Shown: positions 28,165-38,107 of the stretch, in pieces
Layout of the letters: the number at the start of each line of letters is the position of its first letter
Position numbering within the stretch: position 1 is the stretch's first letter
NCBI RefSeq assembly: GCF_041860085.1
Contig: NZ_CP124747.1
Coordinates: 7,003,088 to 7,067,087 of the forward strand
Source of the DNA: Schlesneria sp. DSM 10557
GTDB lineage: Bacteria > Planctomycetota > Planctomycetia > Planctomycetales > Planctomycetaceae
Direction: 5' to 3'
Length of the DNA stretch: 64,000 nucleotides
The notes under the pieces: model-generated
Told to the model about the DNA's origin: nothing
Databases searched by the model: none
Seen by the model: the letters and a program-made list of their open reading frames with translations, nothing else
Position numbers and translations under genes: made by a program

Positions 28165-29976
28165 ATGAACTGGAAAAGCCTGTTGAAATTGCTTGCCGTC
28201 ATCCTGGCCGTCTCATTGAACGAGTGCCGGGCGGAAGAGGCCCACCGCAGCCCACTGGCTCTGGCGATCTCTCCCGATGGCACCGTCTTGATGACCGCAA
28301 ACCAGTCATCAGGGACAGTGACTCTGGTTGACGTGACCGGGCAGCGTGTGCTCAGCGAGCTTCCAGTCGGTCGCCATCCCTTCGATGTGGTCTGGGTAAG
28401 TGATTCGTTCGCACTCGTCAGCCTGTTACATGACGATGCGGTGGCGGTCGTGAAGCGGGACGGTTCAGCGATCAGTCTTTTCAAGAAGTTTGCCGTGGGG
28501 GACGAACCGTCTGGTTTAGCCATGCTGCCTAACCGTAGCCGCGTATTTGTGGCCTTAGGTGGTGAAGATCAAGTTGCGGCGATTCAGGTAGAAGCCTTGA
28601 TTTCGGCTGACTCACGCCACGAAGAGGTGGCCCAGGACCGACCGGTTTCACGAATTGACGTTGGCGGAATTCCCCGGACACTCGCGGTTTCTCCGGACGG
28701 GCGGTGGCTCGTTACGTTCTGTTCCGTTCCCTGCGAGGCGTTCGTGCACGATACCGCGACGCTGAACCAGATCAGTGCTCGCAAGATTTTCGATGGCGGC
28801 TTTAACCCCGGCAAACCTGTGATCACGGCGGACTCGCAACTCGTGCTGTTGCCGAGTGCCATCAACCGTGCGTTTTCGGTGACGGCAGGGATGATTGACA
28901 TCGGCTGGGTGATTGACAACCGCCTGACGAAACTACCACTACCGGACGGAGAACCAGGTGATCAGAAGCAACTTGGCCTGGATATTCGCGGCAAGGCTGT
29001 GGGAGATGCAAACGCCGTCGCGCTGAGTCCTGATGGAAAGTACATCGCAGTGACGTGCGGTGGAACTCATGAGTTACTCGTACTGGAGTATCCCTCCATC
29101 CCCTGGCCCTCAGGTGATCCGGGCGATTTCCTGCCTGAAGTCTTGCGAAAAGATCCCTCTCGCTATCGACGGATTCCGCTCGGAGGTCGCCCTGTCGACG
29201 TTCAATTCCTGGACCAGCGACGTGTCATCGTTGCGAATCACCTTGGCGATTCCCTGCAGGTGGTGGATCTCGAGGCGGACCAGGTTGAGAATATCTCGCT
29301 GGGGGCGCCTGCGGAGATCAGTCTCGTCCGCCGGGGTGAGATCGCGTTCTACGACGCCAACTGGTCGATGCACTCCTGGTTCAGCTGTCATACTTGCCAT
29401 ACAGATGGTCACACTTCGGGGCAGGTGTTCGATACGCGAAACGATCGAACATATGGCACCCCCAAGCTGATCCCCACGTTACGGGGGGTGGCAGAGACTG
29501 GGCCTTGGACCTGGCACGGCTGGCAGACAGATCTGAAAGACGCGATGCGCCGTTCCCTGATTGAAAGCATGAGTACCGAGCGGGAAATTGCTGACGAAGA
29601 CGTGGCAGGGCTGGCTGCATACCTCAGCAGTGTGAGTCACCCGGAAAATCCCCGGGCCAATCACGATTCACCTGCCATCACCTTGGGACGCCAGCTGTTT
29701 GAAGGCCGGGCGGGCTGCGTACAGTGCCATTCGGGAAACAACTTTACGACACATGAGACCTTTGACGGTGCGGTTATCGACCCCAAGGATGCGAATAAGC
29801 TCTACAACCCGCCGTCACTGCGCGGGGTATCAGCTCGCCGGCGCTTCTTGCATACCGGAAAGGCGAGATCACTCGAACAGGTCCTGAAACAGTACCATCG
29901 ACCTGAGGATGTCGTCGGTGAAGCACTCAATGACGAGGAAGTCACCGCGTTGGTCGAGTATTTGAAAACGCTGTAG
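28165..29976 (+). CDS. YVTN beta-propeller plus di-heme cytochrome c protein
   Basis: A 603-residue exported protein. It has a signal peptide (cleavage near CRAEEA), then a propeller of about 370 residues built from repeated units such as LALAISPDGTVLMTANQSSGTVTLVDV and AVALSPDGKYIAVTCGG. Two cytochrome c motifs follow: CHTCH (Cys408) and CVQCH (Cys518). The C-terminal part resembles MauG/cytochrome c peroxidase-type di-heme proteins (PSLRGVSARRRFLHTG). It probably acts as a periplasmic electron-transfer enzyme or peroxidase; the substrate is unknown. Such propeller-cytochrome fusions are common in planctomycetes. Confidence 0.88.
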   Translation: MNWKSLLKLLAVILAVSLNECRAEEAHRSPLALAISPDGTVLMTANQSSGTVTLVDVTGQRVLSELPVGRHPFDVVWVSDSFALVSLLHDDAVAVVKRDGSAISLFKKFAVGDEPSGLAMLPNRSRVFVALGGEDQVAAIQVEALISADSRHEEVAQDRPVSRIDVGGIPRTLAVSPDGRWLVTFCSVPCEAFVHDTATLNQISARKIFDGGFNPGKPVITADSQLVLLPSAINRAFSVTAGMIDIGWVIDNRLTKLPLPDGEPGDQKQLGLDIRGKAVGDANAVALSPDGKYIAVTCGGTHELLVLEYPSIPWPSGDPGDFLPEVLRKDPSRYRRIPLGGRPVDVQFLDQRRVIVANHLGDSLQVVDLEADQVENISLGAPAEISLVRRGEIAFYDANWSMHSWFSCHTCHTDGHTSGQVFDTRNDRTYGTPKLIPTLRGVAETGPWTWHGWQTDLKDAMRRSLIESMSTEREIADEDVAGLAAYLSSVSHPENPRANHDSPAITLGRQLFEGRAGCVQCHSGNNFTTHETFDGAVIDPKDANKLYNPPSLRGVSARRRFLHTGKARSLEQVLKQYHRPEDVVGEALNDEEVTALVEYLKTL

Positions 29977-30341
29977 TCAACGGCTTATCTGGCTGTGATT
30001 TCGCCCCCCGGCTTGACGGAGTTGTTCGCTGGTCGTCATGATTGGACAACTCTGCTTCGCCAGAGCCGTCGAAATTTTTGCGGCGATTTTGATCAAACTG
30101 GCAACAGTTCTTGTTCTGAGCGTTGCAAGGCGGATTAAGCCTCTCACCCCTTCACATCTCTTCCCTCGCGAAGTTCGGGTCAATCGATCGTGACCTTGAA
30201 ATTCGCACTGGGTAACTCCATATGGATAATCCGTATTGATAAATGGAGTAGAGAATTCGGCTTCGCCGAACGAGTGCGGGTGGATGAGCCAGAGTCATCA
30301 TCGAGTCATCTGTGAAGCGGTATCAGGAGGAGAACGTATCG
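29977..30341. other. Intergenic gap before M16 protease
   Basis: No gene is supported. An inverted pair ACTCCAT...ATGGAGT (about 30213-30248), about 95 bp before the protease start, could be an operator, but 7-bp arms are weak evidence. Confidence 0.3.
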
Positions 30342-33083
30342 ATGTTAAAGCGTCTTGTTGCAGGAATGCTGGCTGTACTGCCCACATTGCTTTGTTTCAC
30401 ACTTCACGGAGCAGAAGCGTCCAAAGTTATGAAGATCACCACGATTGAAGGCATCAGTGAATACCGACTTGAGAACGGTCTGAAAGTTCTTTTATTTCCC
30501 GACCCATCGAAGCCGACAGTCACTGTCAATCTCACCGTTTTTGTGGGATCTCGCCATGAAGGATATGGCGAGGCAGGAATGGCACATCTGCTCGAACATA
30601 TGCTGTTCAAGGGAACTCCGGATCATCCGAGTGTCCCCAAGGCGCTCCAGGCTCGCGGAGCCCAGTTCAACGGTACAACGTGGCTTGATCGCACGAACTA
30701 TTACGAAACTCTTCCTGCCAACGATGACAACCTCGAGTTCGCGATTCGCCTCGAAGCGGATCGAATGATCAACAGTCATGTCAAGGGCGAAGATCTGACC
30801 TCGGAAATGACGGTCGTCCGGAATGAGTTTGAGCGGGGAGAAAATAACCCCCACAGCATTCTCGGTCAGCGGATCATGAGTGCCGCGTTCAACTGGCATA
30901 ACTACGGTCAGGCGACGATCGGTAATCGTGCAGACATTGAGCGTGTTCCCGTCGAAAATCTTCGCGCGTTCTATCAGAAATACTATCAGCCAGATAACGC
31001 GATCTTGATCATCGCGGGAAGGTTCGAAGAGGCTCAGGCGCTGGAATACGTGGGGAAATACTTCGGGGCCATTCCGAAGCCTGAACGGAAACTCGATCAG
31101 ACGTACACGGAAGAGCCACCCCAGGATGGCGAGCGGACGGTCACGCTTCGTCGCGTGGGTGACGTCAGCGTCGTGGGAGCTGTCTATCACATCCCGTCAG
31201 GTGGACATCCCGATTTCGCTGCGATCGATGTTCTGGAATCGGTCCTGACGATGACTCCGTCGGGTCGGCTGTACAAAGCCCTTGTCGAACAGAAGAAAGC
31301 AGCCAGTGTCTCCGGCGCCGCGTACGCTCTACACGATCCCGGTGTCTTGCGATTTATGGCGGAAGTGGCCAGTGGCAATACCCCTGAATCGGTGCTCGAC
31401 GGACTGTTGGACACGCTTCAGTCGGTCATTGATCAAGGGGTCAAAGAAGAAGAAGTCGAACGCGCCAAGCAGCGATTGATGAAACAGCGTGAGCAAGAGG
31501 CGTCAGACTCTCAGCAGTTGGCCATTCACCTGAGCGAGTGGGCTGCACAAGGGGACTGGAGACTTTACTTCATCTACCGCGACCGTCTGGAACAGGTTAC
31601 GGTAAAGGATGTCAACACTGTTGCCCGCGCCTACCTCCAGCCCAACAACCGAACTGTTGGGATCTACTACCCGACGAAAGAGGCCGAGCGGACCGTGATT
31701 CCGTCTTCGCCAAATCTGGCAGAGATGATTGGTGATTACCAGGGGCGGTCTGATACGTCTGCCGGAGAAGCGTTTGATGTGGATCCCGCCAAGATCGAGG
31801 CTCGTACGAAACGGACTTCGATCGATGGAATCAAGGTCGCACTTCTCCCCAAGAAGACACGCGGTAATACCGTCTTCCTGCGGTTGAACCTTCGATATGG
31901 CGATGAACGGTCGCTGTTCGGGCTGGGGAAAGTCGCCGAGTTCCTGCCGTCGATGATGACAAAGGGAACGAAGCAACTGACACGGCAACAGTTGCAGGAT
32001 CAGCTGGATAAGAATCTGGCCTCACTTGGCTCTTCCGGCTCGGCAGGCGATGCGACGTTTGTGATTCAAACCAAACGCAATAATCTTCCTGCGGTGATTG
32101 AACTGCTGCGACAAGTTCTGCGAGAACCGGTCTTTCCCGCCGCTGAACTCGATATCCTCAAGCAAGGGCATCGGGCCGATCTTGAACAGGGACTGACCAA
32201 TCCACAGGACCTGGCACTGAAGGGAGTGAGACGTGCCCTGAATCCGTACCCCGTCGGCGATGTGCGCTACTATCCGACAGGCGAAGAAGAAATCGCTCTG
32301 ACAGACGAAGTCGATATCCCCGCCGTCAAGAAGCTGTACTCCGATTTCCTCGGTTCGCATGCCGGGCAATTGGTTGTGGTTGGTGACTTCGATGAAGAAG
32401 AAACCATGAAAGCTTTGACGGGGATGCTGAAGGGGTGGAAGGCGAAGCAACCTTATGAGCGAATCGCTCGCACCAGCGATGTCGAAGTCAAGGCCGAGGT
32501 CATCAAGATCCTGACTCCCGATAAGGCGAACGCCTTTTACTTCGCAGGAGGAGTGCTGCCCCTGCGAGATGACAACCCGGACTATCCCGCCCTGCTGATT
32601 GGCAACTACGTCTTCGGTGCAGGTGCTTTGTCTTCTCGGTTGGGTGATCGGATTCGGCAGAAGGAAGGTCTCTCCTATGGCGTGGGATCGTCGCTTGCGG
32701 CGAGCTCTCTCGATACGCGAGCGACCATCACGATGTACGCGATCTATAATCCTGCGAATCTTGAAAAGATCGTGTCGGGGATTCACGAAGAACTGGAGCG
32801 ACTTCTGAAAGAAGGGGTTACTCAGAAAGAACTGGATGATGCCCGGCGTGGTTTCCTTCAGAGTCAGGAAGTGATGCGGACAGAGGACGCCAGACTGGCT
32901 CAGATTCTCGAGTCGACTCTCCTTGCCGACCGAACCATGGAGTACTACAAGACTCTTGAGTCGCGCATCAGCGAACTGACACCAGAAACAGTCCTTGAGA
33001 CACTAAAGAAGCATATCGATCCGAAGTCGATTCTCACGGTGGTTGCAGGGGACTGGGAGGCGGCGAAGAAGAACGCCAAGTAA
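30342..33083 (+). CDS. M16 family zinc metalloprotease, two-domain
   Basis: A 913-residue exported protease. ATG 30342 is chosen because AGGAGGAGAA lies just upstream and a clean signal peptide (MLKRLVAGMLAVLP...) follows. The N-terminal half has the inverted zinc motif HLLEH (82-86) and the downstream EMTVVRNEFE supplying the third ligand Glu. The C-terminal half is a second M16 fold lacking HxxEH (RLNLRYGDERS...), as in pitrilysin and PqqL-like enzymes, where it completes the chamber. It would degrade peptides in the periplasm. No PQQ biosynthesis genes are nearby. Transcribed alone. Confidence 0.93.
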   Translation: MLKRLVAGMLAVLPTLLCFTLHGAEASKVMKITTIEGISEYRLENGLKVLLFPDPSKPTVTVNLTVFVGSRHEGYGEAGMAHLLEHMLFKGTPDHPSVPKALQARGAQFNGTTWLDRTNYYETLPANDDNLEFAIRLEADRMINSHVKGEDLTSEMTVVRNEFERGENNPHSILGQRIMSAAFNWHNYGQATIGNRADIERVPVENLRAFYQKYYQPDNAILIIAGRFEEAQALEYVGKYFGAIPKPERKLDQTYTEEPPQDGERTVTLRRVGDVSVVGAVYHIPSGGHPDFAAIDVLESVLTMTPSGRLYKALVEQKKAASVSGAAYALHDPGVLRFMAEVASGNTPESVLDGLLDTLQSVIDQGVKEEEVERAKQRLMKQREQEASDSQQLAIHLSEWAAQGDWRLYFIYRDRLEQVTVKDVNTVARAYLQPNNRTVGIYYPTKEAERTVIPSSPNLAEMIGDYQGRSDTSAGEAFDVDPAKIEARTKRTSIDGIKVALLPKKTRGNTVFLRLNLRYGDERSLFGLGKVAEFLPSMMTKGTKQLTRQQLQDQLDKNLASLGSSGSAGDATFVIQTKRNNLPAVIELLRQVLREPVFPAAELDILKQGHRADLEQGLTNPQDLALKGVRRALNPYPVGDVRYYPTGEEEIALTDEVDIPAVKKLYSDFLGSHAGQLVVVGDFDEEETMKALTGMLKGWKAKQPYERIARTSDVEVKAEVIKILTPDKANAFYFAGGVLPLRDDNPDYPALLIGNYVFGAGALSSRLGDRIRQKEGLSYGVGSSLAASSLDTRATITMYAIYNPANLEKIVSGIHEELERLLKEGVTQKELDDARRGFLQSQEVMRTEDARLAQILESTLLADRTMEYYKTLESRISELTPETVLETLKKHIDPKSILTVVAGDWEAAKKNAK

Positions 33084-33444
33084 CAGCTTGTTCTCCACCG
33101 CCGGAATAATCTTGTGCTCAGGTTCAATCGAATCTGGTCACTAAAACGGTGGGGGGAGCGATTCGGATCGAGTCGCGTAGGCCGGGTGCCGCCGAGTTGG
33201 GCAGGCACCCGGTTGTGCCGAACTCATGCATGGACAGAGAAACGTTGCTCTCGTTCTGGAGGCAGGGCAGGGTACCTGAAATCGATCTGAACGAGCGCCC
33301 CTTCGCATTGCATGATTACGCAGCAAGAGACACACTCAACGGATGAGGCGTACGGGCGAATGTTCGTGCGGCCGGGCAGTTTCCCCATACTGTCGTCTGC
33401 AACCATCGGATTGGGACGCACCTGATTTTCGGATAAAAGTTACT
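33084..33444. other. Intergenic gap
   Basis: No gene is supported. A GGGTGCC/GGCACCC stem (about 33183-33209) follows the protease gene without a U tract. Confidence 0.3.
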
Positions 33445-33885
33445 ATGAAACGACGCTCACACATTCATAATTCGTCTCTTCGCGCCGGATTCACGCTGAC
33501 GGAAGTGCTGCTCGTGCTGGCGATCCTCGGTGTCATCGCAGCCATGGTCATCCCGAACCTGATCGGTCAGCAGAAGGTCGCGATGATTCGGCAGACAAAA
33601 GTGAACATTTCCGGGTTTGAGCAGATCGCAAAGCAATATGCCATTGCCCACGACGGAGATTTCCCACCTGACGTCAATGCAATGCTTTCTCCTGGTCAGA
33701 GCGCGGATGGTAAGCCGCTCGCCCCATTCGCTGAAAAAATCCCCCGTGATGCCTGGAATCAAGCTCTCAATTACCAGTACCCGAACAGCAAGTCCTCGGT
33801 GGACAAACCCGCAATCTGGTCGTCGGGACCGAACAAGCAAAACGAAGACGGCTCGGGCGACGACATCAATAACTGGTCCGAATAG
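33445..33885 (+). CDS. Type II secretion-like pseudopilin (GspG/PulG family)
   Basis: A 146-residue protein from ATG 33445. After a short basic leader comes the prepilin peptidase site and hydrophobic helix, AG-FTLTEVLLVLAILGVIAA, with the conserved Glu at +5. The globular part, EQIAKQYAIAHDGDFP and DAWNQALNYQYPN, followed by a C-terminal calcium-loop-like GSGDDINNW, matches the major pseudopilin GspG. No other secretion-system gene is adjacent, so it is an orphan in this window. A clear terminator follows. Confidence 0.9.
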   Translation: MKRRSHIHNSSLRAGFTLTEVLLVLAILGVIAAMVIPNLIGQQKVAMIRQTKVNISGFEQIAKQYAIAHDGDFPPDVNAMLSPGQSADGKPLAPFAEKIPRDAWNQALNYQYPNSKSSVDKPAIWSSGPNKQNEDGSGDDINNWSE

Positions 33886-33960
33886 TCTGACGATTTGCGG
33901 TTGGACACACTATCCGTGCAGGATTCGTTGCCCGACCCGAATTTGACGAACAGCAGACAA

Positions 33961-34016
33961 GCCCATGTGCAGGTTATTCCGGAGGAATCCGGATCATCTG
34001 CACATGGGCTTTTTTC
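33961..34016 (+). terminator. Rho-independent terminator after pseudopilin gene
   Basis: A 13-bp stem, AGCCCATGTGCAG / CTGCACATGGGCT, encloses a smaller stem TTCCGG/CCGGAA-like and is followed by TTTTTT. It ends the plus-strand pseudopilin transcript. Confidence 0.9.
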
Positions 34017-34430
34017 ATTGCGTTTGACTTCCTGTGAGAGCGTCCCAAACGCGAACTGCTCTGGTGCAAGTCGCGTTTGTCGCAGTCGCATCCCTGTGAG
34101 TTCGCTGTCATGAGCACCCGCTATCGTTATCGTCTGCCCAAGCAAGGGGCGCGATCGACGGTAAAAGCATCGCTTGACGAAGCAGAAAATATTTCTGAAT
34201 CGTCCGTCGATTCTGACGTTTTTCTTCGACTAAATGAGCAGGGATCCCATGCACTCGGGACGGACGTTACCCAGTCCTCCATTGTGCGGGACGATGAGAT
34301 CGATGGCCTGAGGGATGACTGGAAGCGGGGAATTTCGCTTGGCTCGCCTTCAATCTGGCCGCGATCCGATGCGTCTCAACGATCCCGGTTGAACCTGGAA
34401 ACGTCTTTCATTTCAGTCGAGGAAAAGAAC
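34017..34430. other. Gap before VOC protein gene
   Basis: The VOC frame stays open to about 34077, but this part lacks a ribosome site and family similarity. It probably carries the promoter. Confidence 0.3.
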
Positions 34431-34931
34431 ATGAGCAGTAGTGTCCAGCCAATCCCAAAAGGTCGTGCAAGTCTGATTCCGCACATCGTGTGTGCCGGCG
34501 CTGCCGAGGCAATCGAGTTCTACAAGAAAGCGTTCGACGCGAAAGAACTCAGCCGCATGTCCTCTCCGGATGGTCGCCTGATGCACGCAGAACTGGAAAT
34601 CGGCGGAAGCGTCGTATTCCTGGCGGATGACTTCCCGGAATACTGTAATGGGAAGTCAGAATCCCCTCTGTCACTGAAAGGAACTCCCGTCACGCTGCAT
34701 CGCTACGTTCCCGACTGTGACGTGGCGATTGCCCAAGCGGAAAAAGCGGGGGCAACAGTCCTCATGCACCCAGAGAACATGTTCTGGGGCGACCGTTATG
34801 GTGTGATCGTCGATCCATTCGGGCACAAATGGTCACTGGCAACGCATCAGCAGGATCTCACCCCGGAACAAGTTCGTGCCGGAATGTTCGAGGCCTTCGC
34901 ACAGGCACCTCAGGCGCCCGCTTCGACCTGA
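34431..34931 (+). CDS. VOC / PhnB-like glyoxalase-fold protein
   Basis: A 166-residue protein from ATG 34431, preceded by GAGGAAAAG. It has the PhnB-type VOC pattern: LIPHIVCAGAAEAIEFYKKAFDA at the start, DGRLMHAELEIGGSVVFLADD in the middle, and WGDRYGVIVDPFGHKWSLATH at the end. The His and Glu positions typical of metal-binding VOC folds are partly present (H in LMHAEL). The function of this subgroup is not established; some are annotated as 3-demethylubiquinone methyltransferase-like or bleomycin-resistance-like. No informative neighbours. Confidence 0.88.
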   Translation: MSSSVQPIPKGRASLIPHIVCAGAAEAIEFYKKAFDAKELSRMSSPDGRLMHAELEIGGSVVFLADDFPEYCNGKSESPLSLKGTPVTLHRYVPDCDVAIAQAEKAGATVLMHPENMFWGDRYGVIVDPFGHKWSLATHQQDLTPEQVRAGMFEAFAQAPQAPAST

Positions 34932-35161
34932 TGTATCTCGCCGGGATATCTGAGAGAGGGCCGAGCGGATTTTGACTTGCTGCCGCAGGCTTTCCGCTCG
35001 TGCTCTTTCCAGTCCTGCATGCCTGCTGGTATTAATCAAAGGGGCATCGTTGGAATCACGGACAATTCACTGCATCCTGCGATCGACACGTGAATATGTG
35101 GCTCAACCGTTTATGGTATTCTGAGGCCGCACCTTGTGTCACCGGTCCAGGAGTTCACGGC

Positions 35162-36157
35162 ATGGCAGTTGGTAGTGATTTTACACGCGTTAAAGTGGGT
35201 GTCGTGGGGCTTGGTCGTTTTGGTCGACTCCACGCACTGACGCTGTCCGGATTAGCCGAAGCAGAACTGGTCGCTGTCGTGGCCCGTCGGCAGGAGCGTC
35301 TCGATCAGCTTCGCGGCGAGTTGCCCCAGGTACCAGGATGGCTTGATCTGGATCGCGCCATCGCCGAATCGGGGGCGGAGGCGTGGGTTGTCGCGTGTTC
35401 CACGAGCGAACATGTTTCAGTCACGAAGCGACTTTTACAAGCGGGGCGAACTGTTCTGCTGGAAAAGCCGATTTCATCAGATCTGTCAGAGGCGGAAAGC
35501 CTGATTCCTTACGTTAAGCCCAATTCTGCCAATTTAATGCTGGGGCACATTCTGCTCTTCAACAGCGAATTTCGGCAGCTGCGTGATGAAGTCCATCAGC
35601 GGGGGAAGCCGGCCTATATTGATAGCGTCCGTCATCGGCCCGCCTCGATCGTGAAAGATTTTCCGGGCGAGAACCCTCTGGTCGCAGCCATGATCCATGA
35701 CTTGTACTCGGCTCAGGTACTGATGAATTCCGAGGAGCCGTCACGGTTTACGTGCCAGTTTCACCGAACTCCCGAAGGTGCCATTGATCTGGCATTGGCT
35801 CAATTGCAGTGGCCGAGTGGCACTCTGGCATCCATGGTCGCATCGTATCTCACCCCCGGTGGTATGGCGCCGCGAGGGTTTGATCGATTGGAAGTCTTTG
35901 GCAGCGGCTGGGTGGCGCGGATTTCCCCCAATCCCCGTCCCATTGAAGTCTGGGACGATCGGGCACACTGGCCGATGGCTCTGGAGATCCGAACTGATAC
36001 CACAGGTCCGACGGGGATGATGGCAGAAGAACTGCGCTGTTTCTGTCGGGTTGCCGGCGGCAGAGAAGCCGTTCCTGCAGGAGCCACTTTTGAGGACGGG
36101 CTGCAGGTGCAGCGCTGGATGCACAATCTGGAAGCCGCGGGACTTTCTCGGGGGTGA
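35162..36157 (+). CDS. Gfo/Idh/MocA family oxidoreductase
   Basis: A 331-residue NAD(P)-dependent dehydrogenase from ATG 35162. The Rossmann motif VGVVGLGRFGRLH (G-x-G-x-x-G) is at the N-terminus, and the catalytic Lys is in VLLEKPISSD. The C-terminal half carries the substrate domain with DLYSAQVLMN in place of the usual xxH motif. Family members oxidise or reduce sugars, inositols and related polyols; which one is not evident. It is convergent with the sialate esterase gene; a terminator lies between them. Confidence 0.88.
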   Translation: MAVGSDFTRVKVGVVGLGRFGRLHALTLSGLAEAELVAVVARRQERLDQLRGELPQVPGWLDLDRAIAESGAEAWVVACSTSEHVSVTKRLLQAGRTVLLEKPISSDLSEAESLIPYVKPNSANLMLGHILLFNSEFRQLRDEVHQRGKPAYIDSVRHRPASIVKDFPGENPLVAAMIHDLYSAQVLMNSEEPSRFTCQFHRTPEGAIDLALAQLQWPSGTLASMVASYLTPGGMAPRGFDRLEVFGSGWVARISPNPRPIEVWDDRAHWPMALEIRTDTTGPTGMMAEELRCFCRVAGGREAVPAGATFEDGLQVQRWMHNLEAAGLSRG

Positions 36158-36199
36158 CTTCAGGTGGCACGTTGGCGACAGGAAAAGGTTTGAACACTT

Positions 36200-36238
36200 A
36201 AAAAAACACCGCATGAACTTTTGAAGGTTCATGCGGTG
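36200..36238 (-). terminator. Rho-independent terminator of the sialate esterase gene
   Basis: A 12-bp stem CACCGCATGAAC / GTTCATGCGGTG with an 8-nt loop. Read on the minus strand it is followed by TTTTTTT. It is about 60 bp after the esterase stop. Confidence 0.92.
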
Positions 36239-36296
36239 ATGCTGAATCAGGCTGCTGAAACACCGCCACTTGGCGGTCGATCAGATCGAAATCCGA

Positions 36297-37850
36297 TCAG
36301 GGATTCCAGTTCTGTGCATCGATCCATGTATCCGTGCGGAATGGAGAGGCGGGGAGACCGGCTCCGTTGGCCAGATTGGGTTCCGCAAGTTGGTGCCAGC
36401 CAAATCGAACCGCGACTGGCTTGGTCACACCATCAGCGGTCACCACGACCGTTTCACCTTCGATCTTCGCAGTTGCTTTGACAAACTTCTTGTCGTCGCC
36501 AGCGATCGACCACCAGGAAAGTTCTTTCCCGTCCTGGGACTTCAAACCTGCAGCGTGCGTGAAGGTGACGATCGCTTTGTTGCCGTCAATCTTTACCGAC
36601 TTGTAGAGTGGTCCAGAGAACTCAAGGTTCTGCTGACCGTAGGTGTTGGCAAGAGCCCACAGCGACAGTCTCCGGCCGACTTCCTGCTTATTGGGCGGAT
36701 GAATGTCGTTCAGAGTTGTGATGTCGGTCAGGACCGCCATGCCAGTGTTCTTTACGGCCAAAGTTGCCGTTTGAGCTTCCCAGATTCCGGCCAGACGGGT
36801 TGGATCGCCGTCGTATTTAAACGGGGCAAGCTGTGCGAACAGGAACGGGAAATCGCGGTTACCCTCCTGATTCCAGACCGAGCGCCAGCCTTCGATCAAG
36901 CCTCGCTTCAAGTGATAGTACTGCATTCCCTGGCCATTGTTGGATTCACCTTGGTACCAGAGGAATCCACGAATCCCGAAGGGAGCGAGAGCGTGGATCA
37001 TTCCGTTGTAGAGACCGGTGTACTGGTAGTTGCTGTTCAGGGGATGTCCTGGAGGGCCTTGTTGGACTGGTGGAACCGCCTCACCGGGCTTGGCTTCAGA
37101 AATCTGCTTGGTATAGGCCTTGATTGAGTTGGAGAAGTTAGCGAGCTGGTCGGCGTAGGCATTGACCATGTTCACCATGTCGTTTTTCTCAGCGGCCAGC
37201 TCAGGGATCGCGGTGTATCCGACAGGAGGAATCCATGGCTGAATTCGCGTCCCACCCCAGGCGGTCGTAATAAGACCGACAGGTACGTCGAGCTTCTGAT
37301 GAATCTCGCGACCGAAGAAGTAGAGCACTGCGGACGAGCCAGCGACGGTTTCGGGAGAACATTCGACCCAGCGAGCGTTCACATGCTCAGAAGGTGTTCC
37401 AGCAGGAACAAGCGGAACGATGAACAGGCGGATCTTGGGAAACTTCGCATTGGCGATTTCCTGGACGCCATTGAGCGACGCACTGACAGGCCATTGCATG
37501 TTGGACTGGCCCGATCCGGCCCAGACTTCACCGATCAGGATGTTGGTGACCTTGATCTCATTCTTGCCTTTGACGGTCATTTCGAAAGGACCGCCGGCTG
37601 TCTTGATCGCAGGCAGCACCACCTTCCATTTCCCCGAGGCGTCTGCTTTGGTCGACTGACTGGCGTCGCCCAAGGTCACGGTCACTTCTTCGTTCGCAGC
37701 AGCCCAACCCCAGATCGGCAGAGGGATATCCTTCTGCAACACCATGTTGTTACTGATAATTTCCGGAAGCTGGACGTCCGCCCAACTGACTGAGGAACTC
37801 ATCAGTAAGGCCACAATGGCCACCATCAGACGCGATCGCTCGTTCTTCAT
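36297..37850 (-). CDS. Sialate O-acetylesterase family protein
   Basis: A 517-residue exported protein with a signal peptide (cleavage after about SSVSWA). The SGNH-like/SASA domain has GSGQSNMQW with nucleophile Ser116, the oxyanion block GGTRIQPWIPP and FLWYQGESNN, and a C-terminal DIHPPNK supplying Asp/His. A beta-sandwich precedes it (VQLPEIISNNMVLQKDIPLPIWGWA). The family removes O-acetyl groups from sialic acids or, in environmental bacteria, from xylan and other polysaccharides; the latter is more likely here. Single gene with its own terminator. Confidence 0.92.
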   Translation of the reverse strand: MKNERSRLMVAIVALLMSSSVSWADVQLPEIISNNMVLQKDIPLPIWGWAAANEEVTVTLGDASQSTKADASGKWKVVLPAIKTAGGPFEMTVKGKNEIKVTNILIGEVWAGSGQSNMQWPVSASLNGVQEIANAKFPKIRLFIVPLVPAGTPSEHVNARWVECSPETVAGSSAVLYFFGREIHQKLDVPVGLITTAWGGTRIQPWIPPVGYTAIPELAAEKNDMVNMVNAYADQLANFSNSIKAYTKQISEAKPGEAVPPVQQGPPGHPLNSNYQYTGLYNGMIHALAPFGIRGFLWYQGESNNGQGMQYYHLKRGLIEGWRSVWNQEGNRDFPFLFAQLAPFKYDGDPTRLAGIWEAQTATLAVKNTGMAVLTDITTLNDIHPPNKQEVGRRLSLWALANTYGQQNLEFSGPLYKSVKIDGNKAIVTFTHAAGLKSQDGKELSWWSIAGDDKKFVKATAKIEGETVVVTADGVTKPVAVRFGWHQLAEPNLANGAGLPASPFRTDTWIDAQNWNP

Positions 37851-38107
37851 ACTCAGTACTCTTCAGGTTTCGGTGGATGATTCGATGCCTGTTGCATCAG
37901 GATCGACGAATGGTAACGCAACCGTGTGGACTTTTTCAGTCATCGATCCTGAGAAATTTGAAAATGAAATTCGCAGTCGCAGGCGATTTTATGCGGTCGA
38001 TTCGCACTGACGATTGCTCAATCGGACAAGACTGCTTCTCATCGACCACGTCAATGACCCTGGTTGACGTGGCCGGCCTGGTGGGAGCATTCGCTGCTCT
38101 CATTCCT